This document shows, one piece after another, positions 27,605-39,835 of a DNA stretch of 64,000 nucleotides (position 1 is its first letter; every line of letters begins with the position of its first letter). The notes under the pieces are model-generated. The model had not been told where the DNA came from and searched no databases. It was given only the letters and a program-made list of their open reading frames with translations. The translations under genes were made by a program, and so were the position numbers. This DNA is from Thamnaconus septentrionalis (Eukaryota > Chordata > Actinopteri > Tetraodontiformes > Monacanthidae), in NCBI GenBank assembly GCA_009823395.1, contig CM020501.1, positions 14,493,861 through 14,557,860 of the forward strand. The letters are read 5' to 3'.

Positions 27605-27648
<44 letters not shown>
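27605..27648. repeat. (GT)22 microsatellite
   Basis: Pure GT run. With the AC run at 27454-27484 it forms an inverted microsatellite pair. Confidence 0.95.
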
Positions 27649-27649
<1 letters not shown>

Positions 27650-27712
27650 GGCTCGTGCAGGTCTTTGTGCACATCTCCATTCGAGTATGTTTGCGCTGGT
27701 GGCTCGGAGGCC

Positions 27713-27782
27713 TCTCCTCCTCCTCCTCCTCCTCCTCCACCTCCTGCTCCTCCTCCTCCTGCTCCTTCTCCTCCTTCCTCCC
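27713..27782. repeat. (TCC)n polypyrimidine tract
   Basis: TCC repeats with a few CTG and ACC changes. Frames across it give poly-Pro, poly-Ser or poly-Gly and are not genes. Confidence 0.9.
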
Positions 27783-28579
27783 TCACTCACATCCCCACAG
27801 ACACGTCTTCTCGTGGCGCCCAAGCTGAAGGGTAACAGCATCTATGTGGAGCTCCAAGCCCTCTGTTGACTCACCGCAGTCGGGCCGAGGAAAAACGGGG
27901 GGCTTTTTGCATTCATTATCAGCTGTGCGGTCCGCCCACGCTTGCACACAGCCAGGGGAATGGAAGAAAGACGGGGATGAAACAAGAGTCACAGGTGGAA
28001 ACAGAAACCCTGTCACCTCGGAGAGGAAGCAGAGAGCAGAGTCCACCTATAGAACGCGAGGAGGTGAGCGAGTGACTTTCATTGAATCAGAGGGTTCGCA
28101 ATTCAATAGTATCAATTGTTCCCTCCCCTGAGCGCTGCCTTTGAAAGAGTGGCGGGTCGCAAAGCTGCGCGGCAAATGGGGATGCTAATATTTTGGGAAC
28201 CAACTGGCGCAATGAAGTTACATTAGGCTTAGCAGCACTGTGCACGATGTGGGAGAAACACAAGGAAAGCCTGGCAAAGCGATGGGAGAACAGTTGGTGA
28301 AAAAGCACGAGCTGATGTCGGGGAAACACAAAATCCAAAACTATTTTAAGTTGCTTTTTTTTTTTAGAAAAAACGCGACGACTTCATTAAAAACGGAGCC
28401 TCAAATGTTTTGAGTGTGCACGAAGGTGCATTTTCAAGATTGGCCAAGATGTTCAAGGTCATCAGCAACTTTCCCAGAATATGATGAAATGCTTCATTTA
28501 CTCTGTTGCGTCAACATCACATTTCCATGATTGTGAAATTAATTTACGATATGAGACACTCAAGTTCAAGAGAGAGGTC

Positions 28580-28628
28580 AGTGTGCGTGCGTGCGTGTGT
28601 GTATTTGTGTGTGTGTGTGTGTGTGTGG
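28580..28628. repeat. Imperfect (GT)n microsatellite
   Basis: GTGC units pass into pure GT. Confidence 0.85.
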
Positions 28629-29544
28629 AAGAGGGTGTCAGTGTTCCCTATGGTCTTATCACTCTGATCGCACCTCTTTCCCTGCCTCTCACCACCACCA
28701 CCTCTCCTCCTCAACTCAGGCAGGTCTTTCTTCTGTGGTGACCGAAACGTAAAACAGTGACCTGCAGTGACGGCGAAAAGAAAAAAAAACAAAAAACCTG
28801 GACCCCCGTGACTCAGCTCCAAGGCGTTAGAGGGATAATAATACGAAAAGGCTGTGAGAAAAAAGGAAAAGATTGAAGTGGGGAAGTGTTGGAATGAAGT
28901 AACACGTGAAGCACTTGTGCACTCGGAGCAGAATCCCTGGGTCGCTTGTTATTGTGATGGATCGGTTGACAGTTGCCACGGCCCGCGGCGCTTCAGAGCC
29001 GTGCGTCATAGGACGCTGGCGCGCTGCTTTTGTGTTCTCAGACTCACAATCGGGCGACACAATCCTCCGCAGGCGCCAGGGGACTGCAGTCGTGAGCGAC
29101 TCGCAGTGAGTGAGCGGCAAATTGGAGGGGGAAAAAATGATTTGATTCCATCAACCTGAGGCGAGCCTCTTTTTATTAACTGTGAATTAATGTTGAGGCA
29201 GCGGGGAAGATTCAGCGGTATTGCTATTAACAAAGAAATATGACGGTGGGGGGGAGAAAAAAGAGCCTCTTCCAATCTCTGCACTCATTCACCTCTTCTC
29301 TCAACACTCAGCTCAGTCTGGAGACATAAAACACATCTGAGCACTGATGGCAACCACCGTCGCCTCTAATAGGACTTCTTGCATTGACGGCAGGGCCTAA
29401 TAGAGAATAAGCGCATTTCATAGCGCACTGGTCATTCGCTTTAGAGAGTTGCACCCCCTAAACACAAGGCAGTAACACAATAACATTCAACTCTTTGGAC
29501 CCTTTGCTAACCTTGCAAGATAAAGCCTTTCTTTGCATTTCAAT

Positions 29545-29610
29545 CGATCAAACTTTATTTATATAGCATTTTTCATACAGACGACAATGCAACCCAAAGT
29601 TTAAAGTTAA
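29545..29610 (-). mobile_element. Retroelement 3' tail fragment
   Basis: CAAACTTTATTTATATAGCA, followed by a TTTCATAC motif and CCCAAAGT, is the reverse of the common teleost LINE/SINE tail that ends TATATAAATAAAGTTTG. Only the tail is left. Confidence 0.5.
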
Positions 29611-30149
29611 TCATAATCATATTTGAAGCCTAATTTCTTGCAGATATTGAAATGAATCTAAACACGTCCAGTGAACGTGGCCCGACCATGGCAGCGAGAC
29701 GGACTTTGTTATGACAATAGCGAGACGCTCGCCGCAGGAAGCGCTGCGACCACAAATGGCTCCAACAGCTGCAAGCGTGAAAACCGACTGAGCTGTTTTT
29801 TTGTGAATGGACCTGCTCATTCCAAATGCCATGCATGGCGGCCTCTCTCCCAGCTGAACATGTGAAACATTCCATACGACATTCCGGGTCGACTCCATCC
29901 TGCATGTTGACCATTTTTTTTGTAATTTGTCATTTGCCCTTTAATACATTTCCTTTAAACACCCCACTTCCCTTACTCATTCATGCCTCTCATCCCTCTC
30001 AGTCTTGACACAACACAAACACTTTGTCGTGTGATCTCTCTCATCCAGTTTGTCACGCCATCCACTCATCCCTCTCTCTCTCTTTCACTCGTTCCCTCTG
30101 TTTCTCCCTCCCTGTTTCTCTGAGCTTTCCTTCCGTTTTCAGAACTCTG

Positions 30150-30290
30150 CTCCAATTAGTTTGTCCCTACAAGGCAGTAGTGAACCAGTGAGGACTCATA
30201 ACAAGGACGCACACATGCGTGCACACACACACACTCTCTTGTAAATATGGCATTATGAGGACCAATACACATCCAACAGAGTGTGAACAT
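30150..30290. repeat. Microsatellite-associated fish repeat, degraded
   Basis: GAGGACTCATAACAAGG, a short (CA)n run, then CTTGTAAATATGGCATTATG and AGGACC. It resembles a degraded copy of the family at 51212-51475. Confidence 0.4.
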
Positions 30291-31499
30291 TCCTTTGGCT
30301 ATTTCAATCGATCCACAATGCTAGAGGCTAAGGTATGAAACTAACAATAGACTAACATGCACACATACGTACAATAAATCCTCAGTTATATATTGACTAT
30401 ACCATCTATCAAAAAAATGGGAATATAAAGCTAATTAACACAATATTACTTCCACGTTCTAAATACCATATATTATACCGGCAAAAAGGTCAAAGGGCAG
30501 GTCAGTGATTGGAAAATGTATTCATGCCGTGCTTATTGTCGGTGGGTCAGCAGTCGTGTACTTGAGGTTCATATAAATAGAACAGAAGCCTGGTAAAATG
30601 GTTTATACATTACGTCACCGGCGATGTGACGATGCAAACGTGACTCACATGGTAAATGTGTGTCACTGACAGGATGGGACTCATTGTTCGAGGTTTCCTT
30701 GGCATAGAAACAAGGTTGGCCCACTTGTTGAGTGCCACTGTTTTATACACCTTCCTGAAACTCAAGTCGATTTCTCAATGCTTGACTAAAAACATGCTCA
30801 AATCAAATCAAATACGTAAAAGCATTTTTCTTTTAGATAAAAGCAACAAGGAGTTTTCCAGCCAACATGCACAGAGATGCTACAGAGGGAATTTTACATC
30901 TCCATAGCGAATAAATGAATACTTTATATTTTAGCTCCAATTATATGTATACAGTATGTGCACATTTATACAAGATGTAAAAAGCTGGGGAAAGCAAATA
31001 AAAAGATGTGAACACAAAAATATTGCACCATCTTAACAGAAGAGTAGGCTCATTGAACAGCCGCATCTCCACAATAAAACCTCAAACTGATGGTCGGTTT
31101 TGAGTTCAAGCCGTGGCCATGCAGAATAACACTCCACATTTACATTAATCCCTGCTTTATCGGAACGGATGGCCGGCCTGTCTGCTAAATAAACCATGAT
31201 TCCAGAGCTCAGCATGTCGATGCTGCATCTTTCATGGAGACGGTCCTCCACACTGCTTCCTTAGCACTTTGACCACAGTCAGCGTGGAGGAGGTGGGTAG
31301 GTGGGGGGGGGGGAGTAAACAGACAAGCAGAAAGCTGCAGACAAAAATCCTGAATGAGCTGAGATTGCAGCAGCAACTGTTTGTTGTGCGGATGGACGGT
31401 GAAGCAGAATGACAGACGGTTCTTTTTCCTTCTTCTTGGAATGGCTCCTTGGTCTCAGAAAAAGCCTATTTAGCATGTGTTGAGTGACAGACAGCAGCA

Positions 31500-31558
31500 G
31501 TCGTCATCATCATCATCATCAGCAGCAGCAGCAGCAGCGGCCTCATCATCATCATCAG
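31500..31558. repeat. Compound (TCA)n(GCA)n trinucleotide repeat
   Basis: CAT/TCA units, six GCA units, then CAT/TCA units again. Confidence 0.92.
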
Positions 31559-32991
31559 GAGGTTCACACATTTGGACGAATGGTGCATAGAGGCCACATA
31601 TTCTTCTCTTGGTCCAGCTTCCATCTTCTCCCCCTCACCCCCCTGTGCATTAGTAGTTACTGAGCAACAGTGAGGGAGAAGAGGGATGAGAGTCCTTCTG
31701 ATGAAGCGGGATGAAAAGACAAATGGCAGCAGGAGAGACCATTTGTTTTCTTGCTTATTTGCATGTTGAGAATGGCTTGGTCTGCATCTTTGCTCGTTGT
31801 TTTTTTTCTCAATTGTGCGTTTTTTATTTAGCTAAACTTAAAGCTACATCATTAATTGGTAAGGAATGGCAAAGGAATTAACACTTAAAGATTTTTTCTT
31901 TTATTATTTTATTATTTTTTTTAAGTATTTTAGGTTTAGGGGTTTTATTTAGACTTCTGAAGTCAATAAAAGTGTTTGGGTTGAGTCGCTAGCAAGATGA
32001 CATTTGCTTGATATGTCCAAAGTGAGGAGCCAAAAATTTTTGAGAAAGTTTCTATTAAAGTGTCCAGCAACCTGCAATGAGTTTGTGCATGGCCAAAAAC
32101 TCCAGCAGCATTTTAGAGAAATTCACTCGACAAAATAAGCCAAATCAAAATACAACCTTTTTTTTTTGCTAAGGTTATTAGACTAGCTTTAAAAAATCTT
32201 CTCAGCAACAACACCAACAACTTAAAGCAGATTTTTGTTTCTCCCTGTATCACATCAAGTCAGCGCTACAGAACAAAATTCATCAAAACTGCTGAAACCC
32301 AATCACCTCACGATTTCGATGAAATTCTCAGACATTTTACCCGAAGAGAATAAACTCATTTCTCTTCAGCAACAAAACTTGAGGTCCTCGCGCTAAGAGC
32401 ACTTCCTGCATAAGAGTCTCGCTGTGAGCTGCCAGTCTGCAGCCAGACTCCAGTAATTGCAGCCCTCCGCAGCGGCGGCGGCACACATGGATGTCAGTCG
32501 ACACCTCGTTAGGCACTAATGGAGACATTTTTGAGAAAGAAAAAAAATCTGCTCTATTGTTGTCTTTGACTGAGGTTAGGTGGCACTTTCCTGCAATCCA
32601 CTGCAATGTTAGACGAGCGGGAAAAAAAGATAAAGCTGGCTTTAAAGTCTGTATTTACGTATCATGCACAGCAATGTTTTTTGCAAAATATGAAAAATAA
32701 AATTAAACAAATACAGATTTTAAAATGTCCATGAGCTGAAGCTCAGCTTTTTGTGTGCTTTATTTAAAAATAATTTCCAATAAAAATCTAAAGTGTTCGG
32801 TTTAGGTCGTTCCCTCCCTCAGATTCCCCAGGAGAAAAACACCTGACGCAGATTTAAGTGGCTTAGGGTAAACATATTCCACAGGCGAACATTTTGAACC
32901 ACTGACAGACGGCACATTAAACGTCATCTTAACTGACAGCGGTGATCTCATAAATGTTTCAGCAGCAGAAACATCAGCATGTTTTAAAGAA

Positions 32992-32992
<1 letters not shown>

Positions 32993-33031
<39 letters not shown>
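32993..33031. repeat. (CA)n microsatellite
   Basis: Pure CA run; a second one follows 54 bases later. Confidence 0.95.
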
Positions 33032-33032
<1 letters not shown>

Positions 33033-33083
33033 AAACGGGGCGTCTTAGCAGCAGCGGCTGACACAGCTGTATGCGCCCTCAAA

Positions 33084-33084
<1 letters not shown>

Positions 33085-33117
<33 letters not shown>
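33085..33117. repeat. (AC)n microsatellite
   Basis: Pure AC run paired with the tract at 32993-33031. Confidence 0.95.
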
Positions 33118-33121
<4 letters not shown>

Positions 33122-34096
33122 GTAAGAATGATGACATGTCAAAGTTTTGAGGTTCAAGAGCTGCAGCTTCCATTAGGATCCATGTTAATAATTAAGAGAT
33201 GAGGTGAGATGAAGGGAGGACGAGCCTGCGGCAGTGACACGTTCCAAGAAAGAGGGAGAAAGAGCATGAAAGCGCCTGGGGGAGGTGGGGGGCATCAGAA
33301 TGAGGGGAGGGGGACGAAATAGGTGGAAGCTCAGCAACCTGAATCAGAATCAGGCTCGTCGCCAAGTCAGCTGCTCGCATCTCAGGAAGATGCTGAAGGG
33401 GCTGTCGAGATAAAAGCAGTACGAGTACTGAGAGTGTTTACATGTGCAGGAAGTGGCGAGGAGGGCAAAATAAAACATTCACAACACAAAATAAAAAAAG
33501 AACGTGCAAGATATTTGTCGATGCGAGTGCAAAAGGTTGGTGTCCAACGCAATGGCAAGCAAGAAGTGTTTGCACTTGTTTGCATGAAATAAGGAGCGAG
33601 ACATTTTGTCCATAAAGCAGATGAATGGCTTCTTCCAGCGCTGCGGCCCACCAGGCTGATCGCGACCCCAGTGGAGGGAGCTGCCAAGGGGCTTCTGCAA
33701 AATTTGCAAAACGTTCAGGAGCTTCGCAGGAACCGGCCTCAATCGGCGCTCGACAGTTTAGCCCCGCCCCTCACGATGTCTCTCGGAGTGCCCTCGCTGA
33801 TGATGACAGCTGTTTGCTGCAGGCTGAACTGGCCCTCATGGATTCAGCAGGCACGCCTGCCTGCCTGTCTGCCTGCCTGCGTGACATTGCGTGTGCTCAT
33901 CGCAGCCCCTCTTCCACCATTCACCATTCACTCGGCTTTAATGCGGGCGGATGTTTTATTTTGAAAAACTGACTGGATCATTATGTGATTTCCTGGCTCG
34001 CTCAATCCGTTCTGGCCGGCTTCTATCAAGACTGAGAGGTGGCTTTGAAAATTTTTCACATCAGCGCAGGAAATCAGAGCGCTGAATTTTATTAAA

Positions 34097-34125
34097 CGGT
34101 GATGTTTCTGGTGGAAACATCACCG
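34097..34125. repeat. Perfect 12-bp hairpin
   Basis: CGGTGATGTTTC and GAAACATCACCG flank a five-base loop TGGTG. It is too short for a microRNA precursor. Confidence 0.85.
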
Positions 34126-34489
34126 AGACGTGACGACCAGAGTGCAAACACCAATTTGTCGAGCAAAATGGCAAATGGAGCGAAGGGCTGAATAAACATC
34201 AACAATGAGATGTTGAACTAGCAGAAGTAAAAAGCCTGTTTCTTTTGTCTCCCTTGCCAATGTTTCAAAAATCTCAGAATGTTCATTATTTTTGTAACGA
34301 CTATATGATGGTTTGCAAGTTCAATCTAATCCAAAACTAGTGTGGACTGAACCAATGTCAGGTCACAAGCGCTCAGAAAATTCAATGTATTGCAAAGGCA
34401 ATATTTTTTGCCAGATGTAAATTTTATAGATGGTGTAGTAACATCTTTCAGTCACTAGGGGAGAATCGGGACAGCAAGACATAGTCTGC

Positions 34490-34491
<2 letters not shown>

Positions 34492-34519
<28 letters not shown>
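34492..34519. repeat. (GT)n microsatellite
   Basis: Pure GT run of 14 units. Confidence 0.93.
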
Positions 34520-34520
<1 letters not shown>

Positions 34521-34660
34521 ATGTACCCAGTGCAGGACAAGGGGATTCTGGCATATCTGGGAATCTGGGAGAAACTTGAAACTTGGGGAGAACAGCTGCG
34601 ATCAGTTTCGGTGGAATGACTGAAGAGTCAATCAATAAAGCTAAACTAAGAGTCAAGCTG

Positions 34661-34694
34661 ACACACACACACACACACACACGCACACACACAC
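34661..34694. repeat. (AC)n microsatellite
   Basis: AC run with one G change. Confidence 0.93.
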
Positions 34695-34799
34695 CTGAGC
34701 GCTGACTCAGTCTCCTCAGCAGCCCGAGCAGCTGCCGTGTTATCTTGCCCTGGCAGGTCTCGTGGTGCGGATGACGGAGGGTTTTGAGGTGTAGTGGAG

Positions 34800-34882
34800 T
34801 GTGGTGTGTGTGTGTGTGTGTGTGTGTGTGTGGAGTGTGTGTGTGAGAGAGAGGGAGAGAGAGAGAGAGCGAGAGGGAGAAG
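34800..34882. repeat. Compound (GT)n(GA)n microsatellite
   Basis: GT repeats with a GGAGT break, then GA repeats. The 234-residue minus-strand frame over it is low-complexity and was rejected as a gene. Confidence 0.9.
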
Positions 34883-34984
34883 GCCCAGGTCTATTTCTGA
34901 GTTTGAACCCCCCCCCTGCTCCCACACCACTCGTCCCTTCTCCCCCGGCGCCCCATTTCCCCGTGTAATTAGTCTTCTAATTAA

Positions 34985-35420
34985 GACTGTGGATGTTGAG
35001 AGGATGAATGCCCACTGTCGGCCCCGCCTCCCTCCCTCCGCCTCCCCCCCTCCCTCCTGCATCCGAGCTCCTGCGCGCAGCCTCGGCGCTGCAGCCCCGT
35101 CTGCGGCACAAAGGGCCCCAGAAGCTGGCATCTCTGACAAATCCTCCTCTTGTATATTTAATGCGCAGCCACCGCACATGAAATGAGCGTAGCGTGGAGA
35201 AATGCAAATATGTGCAATGTGCATCAAAAAGAGGAGCGCAACAGTAGATTCCCTCCACCGCTGCAGGATTACAGGAGCCGAGAGGCAGCGGGCTTGGATG
35301 GAGGGAGCAGGGAGGAGGGCGGAGGGGAGCAAGCGAGGTTTGCCTTTCAATCCAGCCGTCGTTGGGTTTCAGGCTCTCCAGAAGATATCGGCTTTTTTCA
35401 GCCGCAGAATGCGAGGTGAC
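34985..35420. promoter_or_regulatory. GC-rich block with possible regulatory function
   Basis: A CT-rich then CpG-rich stretch (34985-35110) is followed by a mixed block with ATGCAAATATG (35201-35211), which contains an octamer/POU-type ATGCAAAT site. It is not repetitive after 35110. It may be an enhancer; this rests on composition and one motif. Confidence 0.22.
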
Positions 35421-35925
35421 ACGTGCGAAAAATCACTCAACTTCCCGGCAGAGTCACGTGACTAAACATAAACCCAGAAAACGTCTCCTGCTGCCAACAA
35501 GGACTAAATTCCATGGTAAAAAGATGTTTGTCTGACCTCACATAACACCACAGTGCAGACTAAAAAAAAAAAATAACTCTGACATTGCCACGTAAGATTT
35601 AGCTTTTCCTAAATCCAATTGATTTTCGTTTTTTCCACGTATATTTCGGACAAATCCAATAAAAGGAATTTTCATAGTTCAGAGGAAAGGGTCAACCAAT
35701 CAGAAGCTGTCATGCCAGTTGAGCCAGAGAGCAGCAGCTCCAAGCTTCCTCTTGCGTGCGAGCGGTAAGACCTGAAGCTCATCACCGAGCCGCAACGCGG
35801 TGAGCTGCAACATTTTCCAAAAGCCGGTCAGAGGTAAAAGTGCAGATTTTCACTTTTCTTTTACTATGAAAGTGTCATCCAGTGCTGATAGCGCCGCCGC
35901 AACAGCAGAATGACCGCTTGGGTCT

Positions 35926-36010
35926 TTAAAGGGATAGTTCAACATTTTTGGCAAATTCACCCATGGCCATAATCCCTAAACCCTATCCCTGCCACTAATA
36001 ATTTCCCCAG
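35926..36010 (+). mobile_element. Fragment of a common fish repeat (TTAAAGGGATAGTTC type)
   Basis: TTTAAAGGGATAGTTCA matches the start of a widespread fish interspersed repeat. TTAA at the edge fits a piggyBac-type end, but no matching inverted end was found. Confidence 0.35.
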
Positions 36011-38348
36011 CAGCCTCCATTTTTCAACTGGAAAAGAAGTAGAAAAGGCGCACAGTAAAAACAAAAAATACACCCCAATCACTGAGATGCAGATTCGCAC
36101 ACAGGACGCCTGTGTTTGGTGGAAGATGGTCGGTAATTTGCTGTGGAAATTTTACTTTACAAGTCACAGACATGGCGCATTCGCATGGGAAAAAGATCCC
36201 AGATGTCCTTTGTGATTATTACAAATTAGCAGAGGTCCCCAGGTAATACTAATCCAGTGTGAATAGGTCTATACTGAGGCACTCTCAAAAATACTATACC
36301 TTTGTTTTTTTCGAATTGTTGAAGTATATTTTGGCATTTTAAATATTATCTGAGGTACTGGATTAATGTTGATTAATAAAAACCCAATGGAATTTCCTCT
36401 TATTGCATTTGTGCATCTCAATATTGGGTGCTGCATTTATACAGAAGAGTTCCCAAAATCCCCCAAGTCAGCAGACCAGAATGTGTTTGAAATTTTAATT
36501 ATCCTTTCTTTAACGAGCCTCTCAACTGACCAATTTTTCCACTATAATTTGTTTACTCTTCTCCACAATTGCAGTTCTTAAATATCCTCATTTTAAGCCC
36601 AATTTGAAGCTGCAGAGAGCTGGCAGTCGCTGACTGGAGGGCAGGAGGTGGGAGTGAATGACATTTTGTCTGGGGCTAAAATGGCTCATCTCAGGCAAGA
36701 AGCAGGCCTGTTGTCCGTGGCAACCACATACGATGCATCGCCGCATCTCCCGTGGTGACAAAATGACTGCAGCGAGCCGCATTTTTCTTCACGCGGACAT
36801 AATAACGTAGCGCTTCATGACGGCTGAAGCCGGAAAAAGACAAGCAAAAGAAAAGAATTTAAAAAAGGCGTCAATGGCCGCGCATGATGTTTGTCGCTGT
36901 GAGTGAGGGACACCCCAGCTTGCAGGCAGTCGGCCCCAGCAGGGTGCCGGGTCCCGTGTGAGCTCCTGCTGCCTCGCCCCTTCAGCAAGACGCCGTGTCC
37001 CCACTAAAACACGTCGTTAAACGACCAGGATTTTGGACCCGACGACTCCAAACAGCTTCTCGCAGGTGCTTCTTTTGGAAATAATTAGCGCCGCGCCAGT
37101 GGTTTGCTGGTCGTTTCGTCATCAGACAAATTAAGCGGTGGCTAAAAGACTTCAACAGGCCACTAAAAACTAAAAAAAAAGAAACATCATCTAACTGGGA
37201 CCAACTCCTCCCTATCTGAGCTGTGCTTGTGGCTCTAACTCCTTCATCGCTCACTCTGTGTCCTGCTCCTGTTATCCCCCCCCACCATCACCACCACCAA
37301 ACAAAAAAAACGTATTTAGGAGTTTCCCGCTGCTTTCAGCGTCCTCCACGGATGCCGGAGCTGGAATCGATGCCACACAGCAGCGGCCCAGCACTGACCA
37401 TCCCGTCCCGTCCCAGTCCCTTCGTCCTTCATTCGGGTAAGAGAAATACCCCAAAAAAGCTGACGTAGCTGGACATAGGGTGTGGGGGGCGCCATGAATG
37501 TGGAGTGTAAGCGGGCATACGCGCCCGTAGGTGGTGGCTGCCGTGGATGCGAACAGATGGAGGGGTGGCTGGACGTGCATATGGACGGGATGGAGAGTGC
37601 GCGAGTGAGTGTGCGTCCGTCCGTCTGCCCAGTGGGTGGAAAAAGCCCGAGTGGTCACTAGCTAAGAGTTTGTTTATTTTCATGAGCTGGCCCATTTGTG
37701 CACGTGCGTGCGTGCGTGTGTGGGCGCGCGCATTAATGTGGCGGAGGGCACGAAACAGCTGATGGGTTTAGATTTAATGCGTGACGGTGTGCGTGTGGGG
37801 GAGGCGACGGAGGCTGAGTGGCCTGCCAAACACCGGCAGCTGCCTTTCACATTCAAATCGCACAAAATCACTCCACTCACGCCATCCAGCCGGTGGCGTT
37901 CATCCACGCCGCTTTCATCTGCCCTATTTTCCTTTTCCGCGTTGCTCGCTGTTGCGCAAAATTGGGTATTTTTGGGGGGGGAGGAGAAAATCAGCATCTT
38001 GTTAAAGGGCCCAAATGAGATACCGTTAAAACCACTAGAGGTCATAGTTTTGCACTGCAAGTGCACCACGTCCCTGCATGTCGTCTGCGATCTCAGAGGT
38101 CACCTACACTTGGTAAACAAGTATGTAACAAATTCAATGGGACCATCACTGTCGAGTTTAGCTTCATATTGCCAAGTAATTTTCCCTGATATTGCATTTC
38201 AAGGGATGTCCACCTTGGTATTACTTACTCACTACTTTAGGTTGAAATTAATGCATCCATAAGAGCAAGTTTTTATTGACTGGGGTCTGTTTGCTACTGT
38301 TTGTTTGTTATTTAAATCTGACTGTGCAGAAGCAGTAGGCGAATGACA
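36011..38348. other. Intron without recognised genes
   Basis: AT-rich to 36600, then more GC-rich (36900-37930) with G and C runs and GTGCGTGCG words. Frames here are low-complexity or have no known domain. Confidence 0.45.
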
Positions 38349-38394
<46 letters not shown>

Positions 38395-38397
38395 CAG
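38349..38397. repeat. (CA)n microsatellite
   Basis: CA run with one CGCA change near its end, about 75 bases before the LINE remnant. Confidence 0.95.
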
Positions 38398-38469
38398 AAG
38401 GCACGCAGACATCACATGGCGCAATTTGTTCCCCCTGAAGCCAAATGTGTTGAAAAACGTATACAGACT

Positions 38470-39146
38470 AAAACCTTTTGCCACCTTTGCAGATGACGCA
38501 CAGCTGAATATTCAGGTTTCCTTGCATAACGTCAAACCAATCAGTCAAGTCACCAGATATACTGATGTATTATTGCATGCTCTGAAAAACTGAACAACTC
38601 TTCAGCCCTGAATATCTCCCTCACTCTGTTACAAAATCTGTATAAACTATTCAGAACTCCAGGCTAAATCTTAACAGACAGCACCATCCCGTAGAGCACC
38701 TCTACAAATACAACTCCTTTTGCAAAATTATTAGAAGGCTAGATTATTGTAAAGGTGTCTTTACAGCTGCAGCTCATCCAGACTCCAGCAGCCAGAGTCA
38801 CCGCCAACACAAAGAAAGTGGAGCACATTACCCCAGTCTGTAAATTACTGCATCGGCTTCCTGCGTGTCAAAGAAAATATCTTAAAGCCGAGTCTGGTCT
38901 GAGGCACTGAGAGGTTCTGGGGCTGAAATGCATCTTTGATCTCCTTATAGTGTAAGAATTTTAGAACCCTCAGATGCTTCCAGGATTCAGGGTCAAAGGA
39001 GCAGCTTCATGTTTTAGGTGCTCCTCAGCCGTACAATTAACACCCTGACAACCTCACAACCTTTGTGTGGCTTCTGTACTTCTCCACAATTAGGGTCAAT
39101 TTTGTATTTCCAGCCATTTCTATTTTATTTATGCAATTAAACTGCA
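38470..39146 (+). pseudogene. Decayed non-LTR retrotransposon (L2-like LINE), 3' part of the reverse transcriptase
   Basis: TTTGCAGATGACGCACAGCT at 38486-38505 reads FADDAQL, the reverse transcriptase catalytic motif. Further on, 38764-38910 reads QLQLIQTPAARV, then HITPVCKLLHRLPACQRK, the thumb-region signature HITPVLxxLHWLPVxxR of L2/Rex-type LINEs. Stops and frameshifts separate these blocks, so it is dead. A tail in the same sense continues past the inserted element (39764-39835, with CTTAAAGCACTTGAATAG). The 5' part and endonuclease are missing, as is usual for 5'-truncated LINE copies. Confidence 0.75.
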
Positions 39147-39154
39147 CTCTCATT
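39147..39154. repeat. Target-site duplication, left copy
   Basis: CTCTCATT, identical to the eight bases at 39756-39763. Confidence 0.85.
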
Positions 39155-39755
39155 TAGGGCTGGACGATTTTGGACAAAAATAAAATCCAGATGTTTTTTC
39201 TTGGTAAAACTACAAAAGACAATGGAATAAAATATTTCAAATGTTTTTTGTATTTATTTTTAAAGAAAAATAGCAAACAAATGTCCCTATTGGGAATGAA
39301 GTGCAACTGAAAGATTCAGTAAATCCTAATTGGGTTTGCTAAAGCGACAACATTTACAGTCTTCTTGACCAAACAAAGATGAATCCCTTGGGAATCATGA
39401 AGTGAGAATCTCACTTTCATCAAAAATGAGCAGGTTCTTCAGAAACAAAGATGAAGTTCCGTTATTTGGGAATAAAGTGAAAACTTAAGAACCAAACACA
39501 AATGAATCCCCCTGTGGATAAAGTCACAACCTGAACTGTCTTTCACCAAGCATCACTTTAAAAATGAAAGGTTTTCTATCATCTTGAACAATGATGACTG
39601 AATAAAGTGCAAAACTTTCACATTTTGTAAAATAGAGGCTACACAGCCCAGAAGAGTGCGAGAGGAAAATTGATTTGAAGATTTTCCTTTTTTTTAACAT
39701 CGTCTTAACAAATCAATCCGATTTCGATTTAAAATTGATTAATCGCACAGCCCTA
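39155..39755. mobile_element. Non-autonomous hAT-like DNA transposon, 601 bp
   Basis: The ends are TAGGGCTGGACGATTTT and, inverted, TAGGGCTGTGCGATTAAT. The element is flanked by a perfect 8-bp duplication CTCTCATT, the length typical of the hAT superfamily. The inside is AT-rich and has loosely repeated units around ACCAAACAAAGATGAAT. No transposase frame is present. It sits in the tail of the older LINE. Confidence 0.8.
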
Positions 39756-39763
39756 CTCTCATT
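39756..39763. repeat. Target-site duplication, right copy
   Basis: CTCTCATT, matching the left flank exactly. Confidence 0.85.
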
Positions 39764-39835
39764 GATGCCACTGTAGTCTTGCAAAACTCCAAACTGTGCT
39801 GCTACTGCATCTTAAAGCACTTGAATAGCCTGGAG
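39764..39835 (+). mobile_element. LINE 3' tail, continued after the hAT insertion
   Basis: CTTAAAGCACTTGAATAG resembles the GTAAAGCACTTTGAAT tail of L2-type LINEs and would join the block that stops at 39146. Confidence 0.55.

Noticed and set aside
34646..35350. 234-codon minus-strand open frame
   Set aside because: Low-complexity Ser/Leu and Thr-His repeats from GT/GA microsatellites, no domain, no splice or polyA context.
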